64,000 nucleotides of DNA from NCBI GenBank assembly GCA_003567005.1, contig PXBF01000068.1, forward strand, positions 76,392-140,391, read 5' to 3'. Position numbers and translations under genes: made by a program. Shown here one piece after another: positions 8,047 to 16,882 of this stretch; within the stretch, counting starts at the first letter, position 1; the number at the start of each line of letters is the position of its first letter. This DNA is from PVC group bacterium (GTDB taxonomy: Bacteria > Verrucomicrobiota > Kiritimatiellia > UBA8416). Below the pieces are notes generated by a model, which was not told where the DNA came from, ran no database searches, and saw only the letters and a program-made list of their open reading frames with translations.

Positions 8047-9111
8047 ATGCAAAAAACAGCAAAAATTCTTGTTACTGGCGGCGCCGGATTTATTGGTTCG
8101 GCCCTTACTCGATATCTGATCCAGGAAACCTCGCACCATGTACTGAACGTGGACGCACTGACGTATGCCGGGAACCTAACCTCATTACGAGAAGTGGAAG
8201 CCGATCCACGCTATACCTTCAAACAGGCTGATATCGCAAACACGTCTGCTGTGGAGGATATCATCACAACCTGGAAACCTGATGCAATCATGCATTTGGC
8301 TGCCGAGTCCCACGTAGACCGTTCCATTGATGGCCCCGCTGCCTTTGTACAAACAAATGTCGTTGGCACCTTTAACCTGCTACAAGCCGCAAATGCATAC
8401 CGCAAATCTCTTCCGCCTGCACAACAGGAAGCATTTCGGTTCTTGCATATCTCTACCGATGAAGTGTACGGATCGCTTGGCCCCGAAGGGTACTTCTACG
8501 AGGATACACCCTACGCCCCCCGTTCACCCTACTCTGCGAGTAAAGCTGCCTCTGACCACTTTGTGCAAGCTTGGTGGCATACCTATGGTCTCCCCGTTCT
8601 CATGACCAATTGTTCCAACAATTACGGCCCTTATCACTTTCCCGAAAAGTTGATACCGCTTGTCTTGCTCAATGCACTGCATGAGAAATCTTTACCCGTC
8701 TATGGAAAAGGTGAGAATATACGCGATTGGCTGTATGTCGAAGATCATGCCAAAGCATTATACCGAGTATTATCCCAAGGCGTTCCAGGAGAAAAATACA
8801 ACGTCGGTGGTAATTGCGAGCGCACAAACCTGGAAGTTGTGCATACGATATGCGACTTACTAGACCGCAAACGACCGCGCAAAAACGGAACGTCCTATCG
8901 CGATCTGATCACATTTGTCGAGGACCGACCAGGGCACGACCATCGCTATGCCATAGATGCAGCCAAAATTCGCGATCAACTCGGCTGGGAACCGGCGCAT
9001 ACGTTTGAAACAGGCATGCATGCAACCGTTGATTGGTACCTCCAAAATGACTGGTGGTGGAAACCCATTCGTGAACAGAAATATGCGGGAGAAAGGTTAG
9101 GACATACATAA
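8047..9111 (+). CDS. rfbB: dTDP-glucose 4,6-dehydratase
   Basis: Converts dTDP-glucose to dTDP-4-keto-6-deoxyglucose, the entry to rhamnose and other deoxysugars. It shows the [14 protein letters not shown]-binding loop, the family segments [13 protein letters not shown] and [12 protein letters not shown] (catalytic Asp-Glu), and YSASKA for the catalytic Tyr-x3-Lys. [19 protein letters not shown] is also diagnostic. I chose the ATG giving [12 protein letters not shown]; a TTG twelve codons upstream coincides with a -35-like hexamer and is probably not the start. No ribosome-binding site is visible. rfbA, rfbC and rfbD are not in the window. Confidence 0.93.
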   Translation: MQKTAKILVTGGAGFIGSALTRYLIQETSHHVLNVDALTYAGNLTSLREVEADPRYTFKQADIANTSAVEDIITTWKPDAIMHLAAESHVDRSIDGPAAFVQTNVVGTFNLLQAANAYRKSLPPAQQEAFRFLHISTDEVYGSLGPEGYFYEDTPYAPRSPYSASKAASDHFVQAWWHTYGLPVLMTNCSNNYGPYHFPEKLIPLVLLNALHEKSLPVYGKGENIRDWLYVEDHAKALYRVLSQGVPGEKYNVGGNCERTNLEVVHTICDLLDRKRPRKNGTSYRDLITFVEDRPGHDHRYAIDAAKIRDQLGWEPAHTFETGMHATVDWYLQNDWWWKPIREQKYAGERLGHT

Positions 9112-9166
9112 TTTCTTTCCGCTACGCCCCTCATAGGGACAAGGTAATGACACCCGAATCATGCTA

Positions 9167-9184
9167 CGTTGCACGAATGCAACG
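9167..9184 (+). repeat. Short perfect inverted repeat upstream of the polyprenyl-phosphate glycosyltransferase
   Basis: CGTTGC-ACGAAT-GCAACG forms a 6-bp stem with a 6-nt loop, ending 23 bp before the next start codon. No T-run follows, so it is not a convincing terminator. It might be a leader hairpin or an operator; the function is unknown. Confidence 0.35.
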
Positions 9185-9207
9185 CAAACAGCACAAGAAG
9201 AAGAACA

Positions 9208-9960
9208 ATGGACGCATCCAACGTACTCGTGATTATTCCAACATATGATGAACGGGACAATGTCAAACCCATTGCCCAGAACGTGCTGCAACATGTTCCA
9301 GAGGCACATATCCTGTTTGTAGACGATAACTCTCCCGATGGTACCGGCAAAATCCTCGATGAGATGCAGACAAAATCGGATCAAATCCATGTTATGCATC
9401 GCTCGGGCAAACAAGGGCTAGGCAAAGCCTACCTTGCTGGCTTCAAATGGGCCTTGGAACGCGACTATGACTACATCTTTGAGATGGATGCTGACTTTTC
9501 ACACAATCCGGCCGAACTACCGCGTTTTCTTGCAGCAGCGCAAGATGCTGATTTGGTGCTAGGCTCGCGCTACTGCGAGGGCATACGTATCACGAATTGG
9601 CCCCTGCGCAGACTCATTCTGAGCAAAGGTGCAGCAACCTATGTGCGCCTGATGACTGGAATGCCCGTGACCGACCCGACCGGAGGATTTAAGTGCTTCC
9701 GGCGCGAAGTGCTCCAAGCCATTCCTCTCGACCGTATTATCTCCAATGGATACTCCTTTCAAGTGGAGATGACCCATGCAGCCTGGATGCGCCGATTCCG
9801 CATCAAGGAAGTCCCCATCACATTCGAAGATCGCTTCACAGGATACTCCAAAATGAGCGGAAAAATCTTCAAGGAAGCCTTATGGATCGTATGGAAACTC
9901 GCCCTACGCAATCATTTTCATCGCCATCCACCCAGCCGCGAGAATAGTCATGCCGCCTAA
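9208..9960 (+). CDS. Polyprenyl-phosphate glycosyltransferase, dolichol-phosphate mannosyltransferase (DPM1) type
   Basis: GT2 enzyme transferring a sugar from a nucleotide donor to a membrane polyprenyl phosphate at the cytoplasmic face. It shows VLVIIPTYDERDNV at the start, the donor and metal site FVDDNSPDGTG and FEMDADFSHNP, and the DPM1-type stretch DPTGGFKCFRREVL followed by GYSFQVEM. At 250 residues it lacks a C-terminal membrane domain, as in soluble DPM1 enzymes. The ATG after GAAGAAGAAC was chosen; a TTG thirteen codons upstream is possible. Its last 11 bp overlap the UbiA-like gene, indicating translational coupling. Confidence 0.88.
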   Translation: MDASNVLVIIPTYDERDNVKPIAQNVLQHVPEAHILFVDDNSPDGTGKILDEMQTKSDQIHVMHRSGKQGLGKAYLAGFKWALERDYDYIFEMDADFSHNPAELPRFLAAAQDADLVLGSRYCEGIRITNWPLRRLILSKGAATYVRLMTGMPVTDPTGGFKCFRREVLQAIPLDRIISNGYSFQVEMTHAAWMRRFRIKEVPITFEDRFTGYSKMSGKIFKEALWIVWKLALRNHFHRHPPSRENSHAA

Positions 9961-10876
9961 TGCCGACTCTCCTATCGTCCAATGCCGTTATCTCTTGCAG
10001 GCCATGCGACCATCGCAATGGACAAAAAATGCCGTTCTCTTTGCCGCATTCATTTTCGGATACGGTGACCGCGCCTTGCCCGTGACTTGGCAAGATGGCT
10101 TACGTGTCATCCCCGCCTTCTTCCTGTTTTCCTTGGCTGCAAGTGCGGTGTACTTGTTCAATGATATGATTGACCGCAAACAAGACCAAGAACACCCAAA
10201 AAAGAAATTTCGCCCCATAGCAGCAGGTCATCTCAACCTATGCTTTGCACGGATAGCGCTAATCGTCATGCTTCTTGTCTCCGTTTCGGTTTCCTACCTG
10301 CTTTCTCCCGCATTTGCACAAATTGTCGGCATCTACCTCATCCTGCAAGGGATATACACAGTCGCATTGAAACGCGTGGCCCTTCTCGATGTCTTTATCA
10401 TAGCCGTTGGATTCGTTTTACGCGCGATTGCAGGGGCGGCACTGTTATCAATCCCGATATCCCCTTGGTTGCTCGTCTGCACTTTTCTGCTCGCTCTCTT
10501 CTTAGCGCTATGTAAACGACGCCACGAGAAAGCCAGCATAGAAGCAGGCGCAAGTGCACGCCAAAGAGTGACTATGCAAAAATATGATCTCCTGCTTACG
10601 GATCAATTAATCGCTATCGTGGCTGGAGCCACCATTGTGTCCTATTCCATTTATACCCTCTGGCCGGAAACCATCGAAAAGTTTGGATCCTACCATTTGG
10701 CTTACACCATCCCCATCGTTTTATTCGGGTTGTTTCGCTACCTCGACCTACTCTACCGCGAAAATAAAGGCGATCGCCCCGAACAAGTCCTGCTTACCGA
10801 TATACCAATTATCCTGACCATTCTTACCTATGCAGTGACTGTTCTTGCTCTTTTCACCGTCTTGCAACCAACCTGA
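9950..10876 (+). CDS. UbiA-family prenyltransferase, decaprenyl-phosphate phosphoribosyltransferase-like
   Basis: Polytopic membrane enzyme of 308 residues. The first aspartate motif FNDMIDRKQDQEHPKKKFRP, followed by IAAGHL, matches the DPPR-synthase branch of UbiA, which transfers phosphoribose from PRPP to polyprenyl phosphate; DVFIIAVGFVLRAIAGA is the second conserved helix. About eight hydrophobic segments can be seen. It overlaps the upstream DPM1-like gene, and together they suggest polyprenyl-linked pentose or hexose donors for cell-envelope glycans, as known in actinobacteria. The epimerase pair that converts DPPR to DPA is not adjacent, so the end product is not determined. Confidence 0.82.
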   Translation: MPPNADSPIVQCRYLLQAMRPSQWTKNAVLFAAFIFGYGDRALPVTWQDGLRVIPAFFLFSLAASAVYLFNDMIDRKQDQEHPKKKFRPIAAGHLNLCFARIALIVMLLVSVSVSYLLSPAFAQIVGIYLILQGIYTVALKRVALLDVFIIAVGFVLRAIAGAALLSIPISPWLLVCTFLLALFLALCKRRHEKASIEAGASARQRVTMQKYDLLLTDQLIAIVAGATIVSYSIYTLWPETIEKFGSYHLAYTIPIVLFGLFRYLDLLYRENKGDRPEQVLLTDIPIILTILTYAVTVLALFTVLQPT

Positions 10877-11035
10877 CTCACTACCTGAAAGAAAAGAGCA
10901 TAACGTGCGAAACGTGCACATACATTGATCATATAATGTTGATATAGAGCTTGTTACACATTAAACACAAAGACAGTTCCCGCCAAAACCGCTTTTCCCT
11001 TTTCGCATCCCAGCGATCTCGATAGGATGCGTGAC

Positions 11036-14000
11036 ATGTCGAAACCATTTGTCCATCTTCACCTCCATACCGCCTATAGCATTCTCGATGGAGCCTGCCG
11101 TATCGAGCAGCTTATCCAGAAAGCCATCGAATGCGAAATGCCCGCTGTCGCCATGACCGATCACGGTGTGATGTATGGTGCTGTCGAATTCCAGAAAGCG
11201 GCCCAAGAGGCCGGCATTCGCCCCATCATCGGTTGCGAGATGTATATCACCACCGGATCCCGTAAAGATCGCAACCCTTCTTCCAAGCACACAACGCATC
11301 ACCTCACCTTGTTAGCAGAAAACAATGTCGGCTATCGCAACCTCGTCCACCTCGTTTCCAAAGCACACTTGGAAGGATTTTATTACAAACCCCGCATCGA
11401 TCACGACTTGCTTGCAGAACACGCCGAAGGGTTGATCGGACTCTCGGCCTGCCTCAAAGGCGAAGTCGCCAGCGCGCTAAAAGAAGATAAGCTGGACGAA
11501 GCCGAAGCCGCCGCCATCCGCTATCGTGATATTTTAGGCGAGAACAATTTTTTCATCGAGATCATGGATCACGGTTTAATCGATCAGCGTAGAGCCAATC
11601 GACATATGCAGGAAATATCCCGGCGCACGGGCATTCCGCTGGTCGCCACCAATGATGTGCATTACTTGAATCGCTCTGATGCCGCAGCCCATGAAGTCAT
11701 GCTCTGCCTGCAAACGGGAACCACGCTCAGCGACCCGAAACGCATGCGCTATGATAGCGATCAGTTCTACTTCCGCACGGCAGACGAAATGTATGCCTTA
11801 TTCCCCGAAATGCCGGATGCCGTCGCGCGTACAGCAGAAATTGCCGACCGCTGCTTTGTCGAAATCGAACTAGGCCAATTGCACTTCCCAACCTTTACCG
11901 TACCCGGAGAATTGACACAAAAAGAGTACCTTATCGAAATTGGCCACAAGGGACTGCAGGAATTGTACGATATCCCGGACCCGGCAAACCCTGCCAATGA
12001 ACGCGAACGCGAAATCCTGAAGCGCTTCGATATGGAAGTCGGAATCATCGAACATACGGGCTTCATTAATTACTTTCTAGTGGTTTGGGATTTTATTCGT
12101 TTCGCCCACGAAAATAAAATCCCTGTTGGTCCCGGTCGCGGTTCCGGTGGTGGCAGCATCGTAGCCTATGCTCTGGGTATCATCAGCATTGACCCACTAC
12201 AATATAACCTCATCTTCGAGCGTTTCCTGAACCCCGAACGTGTATCCCCACCCGACTTCGATATCGATTTCTGCCAGGCCAGACGCGATGAAGTCATCCA
12301 ATATGTCAAAGAAAAATATGGTTCCGATCATGTCGCACAAATTATCACCTTTGGTTCCCTAGGTGCAAAATCCGTCATTCGGGATGTCGGACGCGTACTC
12401 GAAATTCCCTTCGGGAAATGCGATGAATTCGCCAAGATGATTCCGGATGACCCGAAAATCACCATTGCGCGCGCCTTAACCGAGAATCCCGAATTCAAGC
12501 AAGCCTCGCAAAATGATGAACAATTGAAGGCAATCCTGAAACATGCCAAAGTTCTCGAAGGTCTCTACCGAAATCCGGGAACCCATGCGGCCGGTGTCGT
12601 CATCGGAGAAAAGCCACTTATTGATATCTGCCCCCTCGCCCTCGATAAAGACAAACACCCCATAACCCAGTTTGCCAAAGAACCTGTCGAGGAAATCGGC
12701 CTGCTGAAAATGGATTTTCTGGGGCTCAAAACCCTCACCGTCATCCAGGAGGCCATTGAGCTCATTGCCATCGGCCACAATGTCGAGATCGACTTTAAAA
12801 AAATCCCTTTCGATGATCCCAAGACCTATGAACTCTTGAGTCGGGCAGATACGGTGGGCGTATTCCAGCTCGAAAGTGGCGGCATGCGCGACCTGATCCG
12901 ACGCATCGGCATCAACAATATCGAGGAAATCATCGCGGTTATCGCGCTCTATCGCCCCGGCCCCATGAACATGCTGCCTTCCTACATCAGCCGTAAAACC
13001 GGCGAAACCGAAATCGAGTACGATCACCCCCTCCTCGAACCGATTTTGAAAGATACCTATGGAGTCATGGTCTATCAGGAGCAAGTGCAGAAAGCGGCGA
13101 ATGTTCTTGCCGGATACTCCCTCGCCGAAGCCGACATACTGCGCCGTGCCATGGGTAAAAAGAAACCCAAGGAGATGGAGTCCCAACGCGTAAAATTCAT
13201 CAAAGGCTGCAAAACCACCAATAACATGCCCCCCGAGCAAGCCAAACGCATCTTCGACAATATCGCCTCCTTTGCCGGATATGGTTTCAACAAGGCGCAC
13301 AGTGCTGGTTATGCGATCGTCTGCTATCAAACCGCCTACCTCAAAGCCAATTATCCCGCCGAATTCATGTGTGCCCTCATATCATCGGAAATTGGTAACT
13401 TCGATAAAATGCCCGGATTTATCCGCGAAGCCACCGACATGGGGCTGCAAGTATTGCCACCCCACGTAAATCATAGCGGCATTCGCTTTACGCCCGAAGG
13501 ACAAGGCATTCGCTATGGTCTCGCCTGTATGAAAAACGTCGGGGCCGGGGCGGCGGCAGCCATCATGCAGGAACGCGAAAGCAATGGACCTTTCGAAAAC
13601 CTGTTGGACTTCTGCTCTCGCATCGATACCAGTGCCGTGAATAAGAAAGTCATGGAAAGTCTGGCACGCTGCGGGGCGCTGGACTTCGAAGGGATGCATC
13701 GCGCTCGTACACTCCATGCCCTGGATTTTGCCGTGGCTCGCTCTGCAGCCACACAGGCTGACCGCGCGGCCGGCCAAAGCAGTCTTTTCGACCTACTCGA
13801 GACAAATGAATCCTGCGACACCCCCGGCATGGAGGAAATCCCCGATTGCCCGCCCTGGAGCGAAACCGTTGCCCTCGCAGCCGAACGGGAGTTGCTCGGC
13901 GTTTACATGAGCGGACATCCCCTCTCCCATTGCGAATATTTGCTCAAACTGTACGAAACCGCCACGCTCTCACAGGTAAAAGATTATGAAAACGGTGCGC

Positions 14001-14575
14001 ATGTGCGCATTGGTGGACTTGCATCTGCCGTCCTGAAACGCACCACCAAAAAGAAAGAAGCCATGGCAATCCTGCAATTGGAGGATTTGGAAGGTTCCAT
14101 TGAAGTTCTGGTCTGGCCCGACACGTACCTGCGCTACGCACCAGTCCTGCAGCAAGATGCCATACTGCTGGTATGCGGAACGATATCCGTACGCAAAGAT
14201 AAAGGCACCAATTTAATTGCACGTGAAATCTATCCCTTACCCGACGCCCCCTCCCACTTTGCAGAATCGGTCAGCATCCATATTACTACGCCCCAAGTGG
14301 ATCAACACGTAGAGAAACTCAAGGAAATCATTCGCCTGCATCCTGGCAATGTCCCCGTTACAATCTGCTTACTCTTCCCCGATGGACATAAGCTCAACAT
14401 CAAAGCCGATGTGGAATTTCGCGTTCTACCCGATGGAGCCTTTGTTAAAGCCATTGAGCACCTTATCGGTGAAAATACCGTATATGTGCATGTCTCCCAG
14501 CAACCCATGAAAGAAATGCCCCAACCCAACGGCCGCTTCGGCAACCGCCGCCTCGCCCGCGTCGAGGCAAACTAA
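11036..14575 (+). CDS. dnaE: DNA polymerase III subunit alpha
   Basis: Replicative polymerase, 1,179 residues, close to the usual 1,160. The N-terminal PHP domain starts FVHLHLHTAYSILDG and continues through MTDHGVMYGAVEF; the polymerase palm holds GPGRGSGGGSIVAYALGI and PDFDIDFCQ. FNKAHSAGYAIVCYQTAYLKA and HVNHSG mark the fingers and the helix-hairpin-helix region, and YENGAHVRIGGL begins the C-terminal OB fold. I chose the second ATG (MSKPFVH) because AGGA lies 8 bp before it; an ATG three codons upstream sits too close to that site. Upstream, TATAAT occurs at 10932-10937 without a good -35. The stop overlaps a possible small ORF (TAATG). Confidence 0.96.
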   Translation: MSKPFVHLHLHTAYSILDGACRIEQLIQKAIECEMPAVAMTDHGVMYGAVEFQKAAQEAGIRPIIGCEMYITTGSRKDRNPSSKHTTHHLTLLAENNVGYRNLVHLVSKAHLEGFYYKPRIDHDLLAEHAEGLIGLSACLKGEVASALKEDKLDEAEAAAIRYRDILGENNFFIEIMDHGLIDQRRANRHMQEISRRTGIPLVATNDVHYLNRSDAAAHEVMLCLQTGTTLSDPKRMRYDSDQFYFRTADEMYALFPEMPDAVARTAEIADRCFVEIELGQLHFPTFTVPGELTQKEYLIEIGHKGLQELYDIPDPANPANEREREILKRFDMEVGIIEHTGFINYFLVVWDFIRFAHENKIPVGPGRGSGGGSIVAYALGIISIDPLQYNLIFERFLNPERVSPPDFDIDFCQARRDEVIQYVKEKYGSDHVAQIITFGSLGAKSVIRDVGRVLEIPFGKCDEFAKMIPDDPKITIARALTENPEFKQASQNDEQLKAILKHAKVLEGLYRNPGTHAAGVVIGEKPLIDICPLALDKDKHPITQFAKEPVEEIGLLKMDFLGLKTLTVIQEAIELIAIGHNVEIDFKKIPFDDPKTYELLSRADTVGVFQLESGGMRDLIRRIGINNIEEIIAVIALYRPGPMNMLPSYISRKTGETEIEYDHPLLEPILKDTYGVMVYQEQVQKAANVLAGYSLAEADILRRAMGKKKPKEMESQRVKFIKGCKTTNNMPPEQAKRIFDNIASFAGYGFNKAHSAGYAIVCYQTAYLKANYPAEFMCALISSEIGNFDKMPGFIREATDMGLQVLPPHVNHSGIRFTPEGQGIRYGLACMKNVGAGAAAAIMQERESNGPFENLLDFCSRIDTSAVNKKVMESLARCGALDFEGMHRARTLHALDFAVARSAATQADRAAGQSSLFDLLETNESCDTPGMEEIPDCPPWSETVALAAERELLGVYMSGHPLSHCEYLLKLYETATLSQVKDYENGAHVRIGGLASAVLKRTTKKKEAMAILQLEDLEGSIEVLVWPDTYLRYAPVLQQDAILLVCGTISVRKDKGTNLIAREIYPLPDAPSHFAESVSIHITTPQVDQHVEKLKEIIRLHPGNVPVTICLLFPDGHKLNIKADVEFRVLPDGAFVKAIEHLIGENTVYVHVSQQPMKEMPQPNGRFGNRRLARVEAN

Positions 14576-14748
14576 TGAATACCGGTGTGAACACCGCCAG
14601 CAGAACAACCGCGGCCCCAGCGGCGCAAACTGCACCGCCTCGTGCTGCTCCCCTTCCGAACACCGCCCCAAAAGCCACGGCACCCCGCCCTGCTCCCCCT
14701 GTTCACAAGGGACTCTCCAAGCGGATGTGCCGCTATCATGGCGGGTAG
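14575..14748 (+). CDS. Possible 57-residue Ala/Pro/Thr-rich protein coupled to dnaE
   Basis: The start codon overlaps the dnaE stop as TAATG, the usual sign of translational coupling. The product is rich in Ala, Pro and Thr in its first 43 residues and ends with HKGLSKRMCRYHGG. I recognise no family and see no membrane segment or metal site beyond one Cys and nearby His residues. Two hairpins overlap it (14583-14596 and 14721-14777), so the stretch could instead be the untranslated end of the dnaE transcript. Low-complexity composition argues for caution. Confidence 0.3.
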   Translation: MNTGVNTASRTTAAPAAQTAPPRAAPLPNTAPKATAPRPAPPVHKGLSKRMCRYHGG

Positions 14749-14777
14749 CAGATAACTTGTTAAGCGGCACCATCCGC
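14721..14777. terminator. Long imperfect hairpin between convergent dnaE and cmk
   Basis: GCGGATGTGCCGCT at 14721-14734 pairs with AGCGGCACCATCCGC at 14763-14777 (one bulged base), with a 28-nt loop. It lies between two convergent transcription units, so it could act in both directions. There is no T-run on either side, so a rho-independent terminator is only a guess. Confidence 0.35.
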
Positions 14778-14785
14778 CACCATCA

Positions 14786-14816
14786 TCGATTCACTCGACT
14801 CTCTCGATTCACTCGA
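14786..14816. repeat. Two 13-bp direct repeats, 18-bp period
   Basis: TCGATTCACTCGA occurs at 14786-14798 and again at 14804-14816, just before the cmk stop codon. It is a short local duplication with no evident function. Confidence 0.6.
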
Positions 14817-14820
14817 TTTC

Positions 14821-15489
14821 TCAAGTCTCACGCGCGAGCCGCACGCGTTCGAGGATCACGGCAACCACATCATCAATGGTCATGCCGGTAGAATCCACGA
14901 TGTCGGCGTCTTTCGCGACGGTGAGCGGTGCCGTCATCCGGCGACTGTCAATTTGATCGCGAAGCTGGAGCGATGCCCCCACAGCATCGACGCTCAGGCC
15001 CTCCTGCGTTTCGGCATGGCGACGGCGAGCACGTTCTTCAGGCGAGGCATCGAGATAAAACTTAAAGGCCGCCTCCGGGAACACCACACTGCCGATATCG
15101 CGTCCCTCCATCACCAGATTGCCTAACTCGCGCATACCACGCAGCCAATCCGTAACAATCTCCCGCACCACGGGGTTTGCCGCTACAGGACTCACCGCCC
15201 GATTCACAGCCTCTCGGCGCAAGGCTTCTCCCGGACGCTCACCAGCCATCTCGAAAAGGACAGCCCCCGATTCCACAAAAAAGTTGGCTTGTATCTCGCG
15301 CGCGTGCGTAGCCACTGCATCCTGATCCGAGGGATCAATTTCATTCTGTATCACACGCCAAGCCACGGCCCGATACACCGCCCCCGAATCGACATACAAC
15401 CAATCCAACGCCGCTGCAACTTTACGCGCAACCGTGGACTTCCCTGAGGCCGAAGGCCCATCTATCGCAATCACATTACCTTTTTCCAT
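14821..15489 (-). CDS. cmk: Cytidylate kinase
   Basis: Phosphorylates CMP/dCMP to the diphosphates. The P-loop IDGPSASGKSTVARKVA is at the N-terminus, followed by LYVDSGAVYRAVAW and VMEGRDIGSVVFPEA, the latter being the Gly-Arg-Asp substrate loop, and the lid ASPEERARRRHAE. 222 residues is normal. A GGAG site precedes the ATG. It is the last gene of the trpS-scpA-scpB-tyrA-aroA-cmk minus-strand operon, 15 bp after aroA; the aroA-cmk pairing is common in bacteria. Confidence 0.95.
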   Translation of the reverse strand: MEKGNVIAIDGPSASGKSTVARKVAAALDWLYVDSGAVYRAVAWRVIQNEIDPSDQDAVATHAREIQANFFVESGAVLFEMAGERPGEALRREAVNRAVSPVAANPVVREIVTDWLRGMRELGNLVMEGRDIGSVVFPEAAFKFYLDASPEERARRRHAETQEGLSVDAVGASLQLRDQIDSRRMTAPLTVAKDADIVDSTGMTIDDVVAVILERVRLARET

Positions 15490-15504
15490 ACCAAGTCTCC
15501 AAAC

Positions 15505-16818
15505 CTATCCAATAACGTTTCCACAAAGCGTTTCCAAATCCTGCCAGAATGTCGGATACGATGTCGCCACACAAGCGACATCCTCGATCACCACCGGTTT
15601 GGCTGCATGCAAGGCCAGGACCGACATGGCCATCACAATCCGGTGATCCATGTACGATTGTAATGTCACCCCGCCCGCTACAGGCCCACCCCGCACCATA
15701 AATCCATCTTGCCTCTCCTCCACATTACAGCCCATCAGATCCAGATTTCGACAAACCGAAGCAATACGATCCGACTCCTTGACGCGTAACTCTGCGGCAT
15801 CTGCGACAATCGTCTCACCTTCAGCTACCGCGCCTGCCACCGCCACCAATGGCAACTCATCAATCAAATTGGGAATTTCTTTGCCGCAAACGGTTGTCCC
15901 TCGCAAAGATCCACCCTTTACGGTAACGGTGCCGGTTTGCTCCCAATCCGCATTCTCGGCATCCGCCCGGATCTGCAAGTCGGCCCCCATTCTCTCTAAC
16001 ACCCGTAGCAATGCCGTCCGCCGTGGATTCAACCCGACCCTTTCAATTGTCACTTCACTGCCCGGCGTCATCGCAGCAGCAACCAACCAAAAGGCCGCCG
16101 ATGAAAAATCTCCAGGTACCTTCCAATCTCGCGCTGGAAGATTCTTTAGCCTGTCCGGATTCCCATGCAAAATGATGGTTCGTCCGTTAATCTCCAGTGG
16201 ATATCCCAGTGCGGTCAGGATACGTTCGGTATGATCCCGCGTCTCTTCCGGCTCAATCACACACACTTCTCCATCCACCGATAATCCCGCCAATAATACG
16301 GCCGATTTAATCTGGGCTGATGCCACCGGTAATGTATATGTAATCGGATGCAGACGCCCACCCGATATCCGAATCGGACCGCAACCGTTGGCACCAAGCA
16401 ACGCAACCGAAGCCCCCATTTCATGCAAAGGATGCTGTATACGTTTCATTGGTCGCGACAGCAAAGATCGATCTCCCGTAAGTTCAGCCTCTATCGGAAA
16501 ACCGGCCAAAAGCCCCGTCAACAATCGCATACCCGTACCGGAATTGCCCATATCCAGAACCTTGCCTGGAGACCGCAACACGCCTCCTGTCCCCTCTACG
16601 CGGATCTCACCACCTTTAAGCTCCGAAACGTGTGCCCCCATAGCCGCCATCGCATACAAGGTATTCAGGCAGTCTTCACTTTTCAAAAAACCCGACAAAG
16701 TCGATGTTCCCGTAGCCAAACTACTCAGCATTGCCACCCGATGAGAGATACTCTTATCTCCCGGTACCCGCAATCCCCCGCGCATCCGCTCCGCAGACCC
16801 AACTCGAACCTTTTGCAT
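15505..16818 (-). CDS. aroA: 3-phosphoshikimate 1-carboxyvinyltransferase (EPSP synthase)
   Basis: Joins PEP to shikimate 3-phosphate in the aromatic amino acid pathway. Hallmarks: LRVPGDKSISHRVAML (substrate-binding Lys and Ser), MGNSGTGMRLLTGLLAG, LTGDRSLLSRPM, PVASAQIKSAVLLAGL, and the C-terminal ELRVKESDRIASV and DHRIVMAMSVLAL. I chose the ATG beginning MQKVRVGSAERM because AGGGA lies about 5 bp upstream; ATGs 4 and 12 codons earlier are possible. It follows tyrA, so two steps of aromatic synthesis are linked. Confidence 0.95.
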   Translation of the reverse strand: MQKVRVGSAERMRGGLRVPGDKSISHRVAMLSSLATGTSTLSGFLKSEDCLNTLYAMAAMGAHVSELKGGEIRVEGTGGVLRSPGKVLDMGNSGTGMRLLTGLLAGFPIEAELTGDRSLLSRPMKRIQHPLHEMGASVALLGANGCGPIRISGGRLHPITYTLPVASAQIKSAVLLAGLSVDGEVCVIEPEETRDHTERILTALGYPLEINGRTIILHGNPDRLKNLPARDWKVPGDFSSAAFWLVAAAMTPGSEVTIERVGLNPRRTALLRVLERMGADLQIRADAENADWEQTGTVTVKGGSLRGTTVCGKEIPNLIDELPLVAVAGAVAEGETIVADAAELRVKESDRIASVCRNLDLMGCNVEERQDGFMVRGGPVAGGVTLQSYMDHRIVMAMSVLALHAAKPVVIEDVACVATSYPTFWQDLETLCGNVIG

Positions 16819-16882
16819 TAAATCCCTCATTCTTATCTGCTGCCCCCCGTACATCCCGCCATGTCGCGGCCCCCAGAACCTA

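Noticed and set aside
10932..10937. TATAAT upstream of dnaE as a promoter
   Set aside because: A perfect -10 but no acceptable -35 at 16-18 bp, and the alternative TTGATA-N17-TAAACA has a poor -10; neither was listed as a feature.
12476..13330. Long minus-strand frame of 284 codons
   Set aside because: Lies wholly inside dnaE, over its conserved polymerase domain; a shadow with no recognisable motifs.
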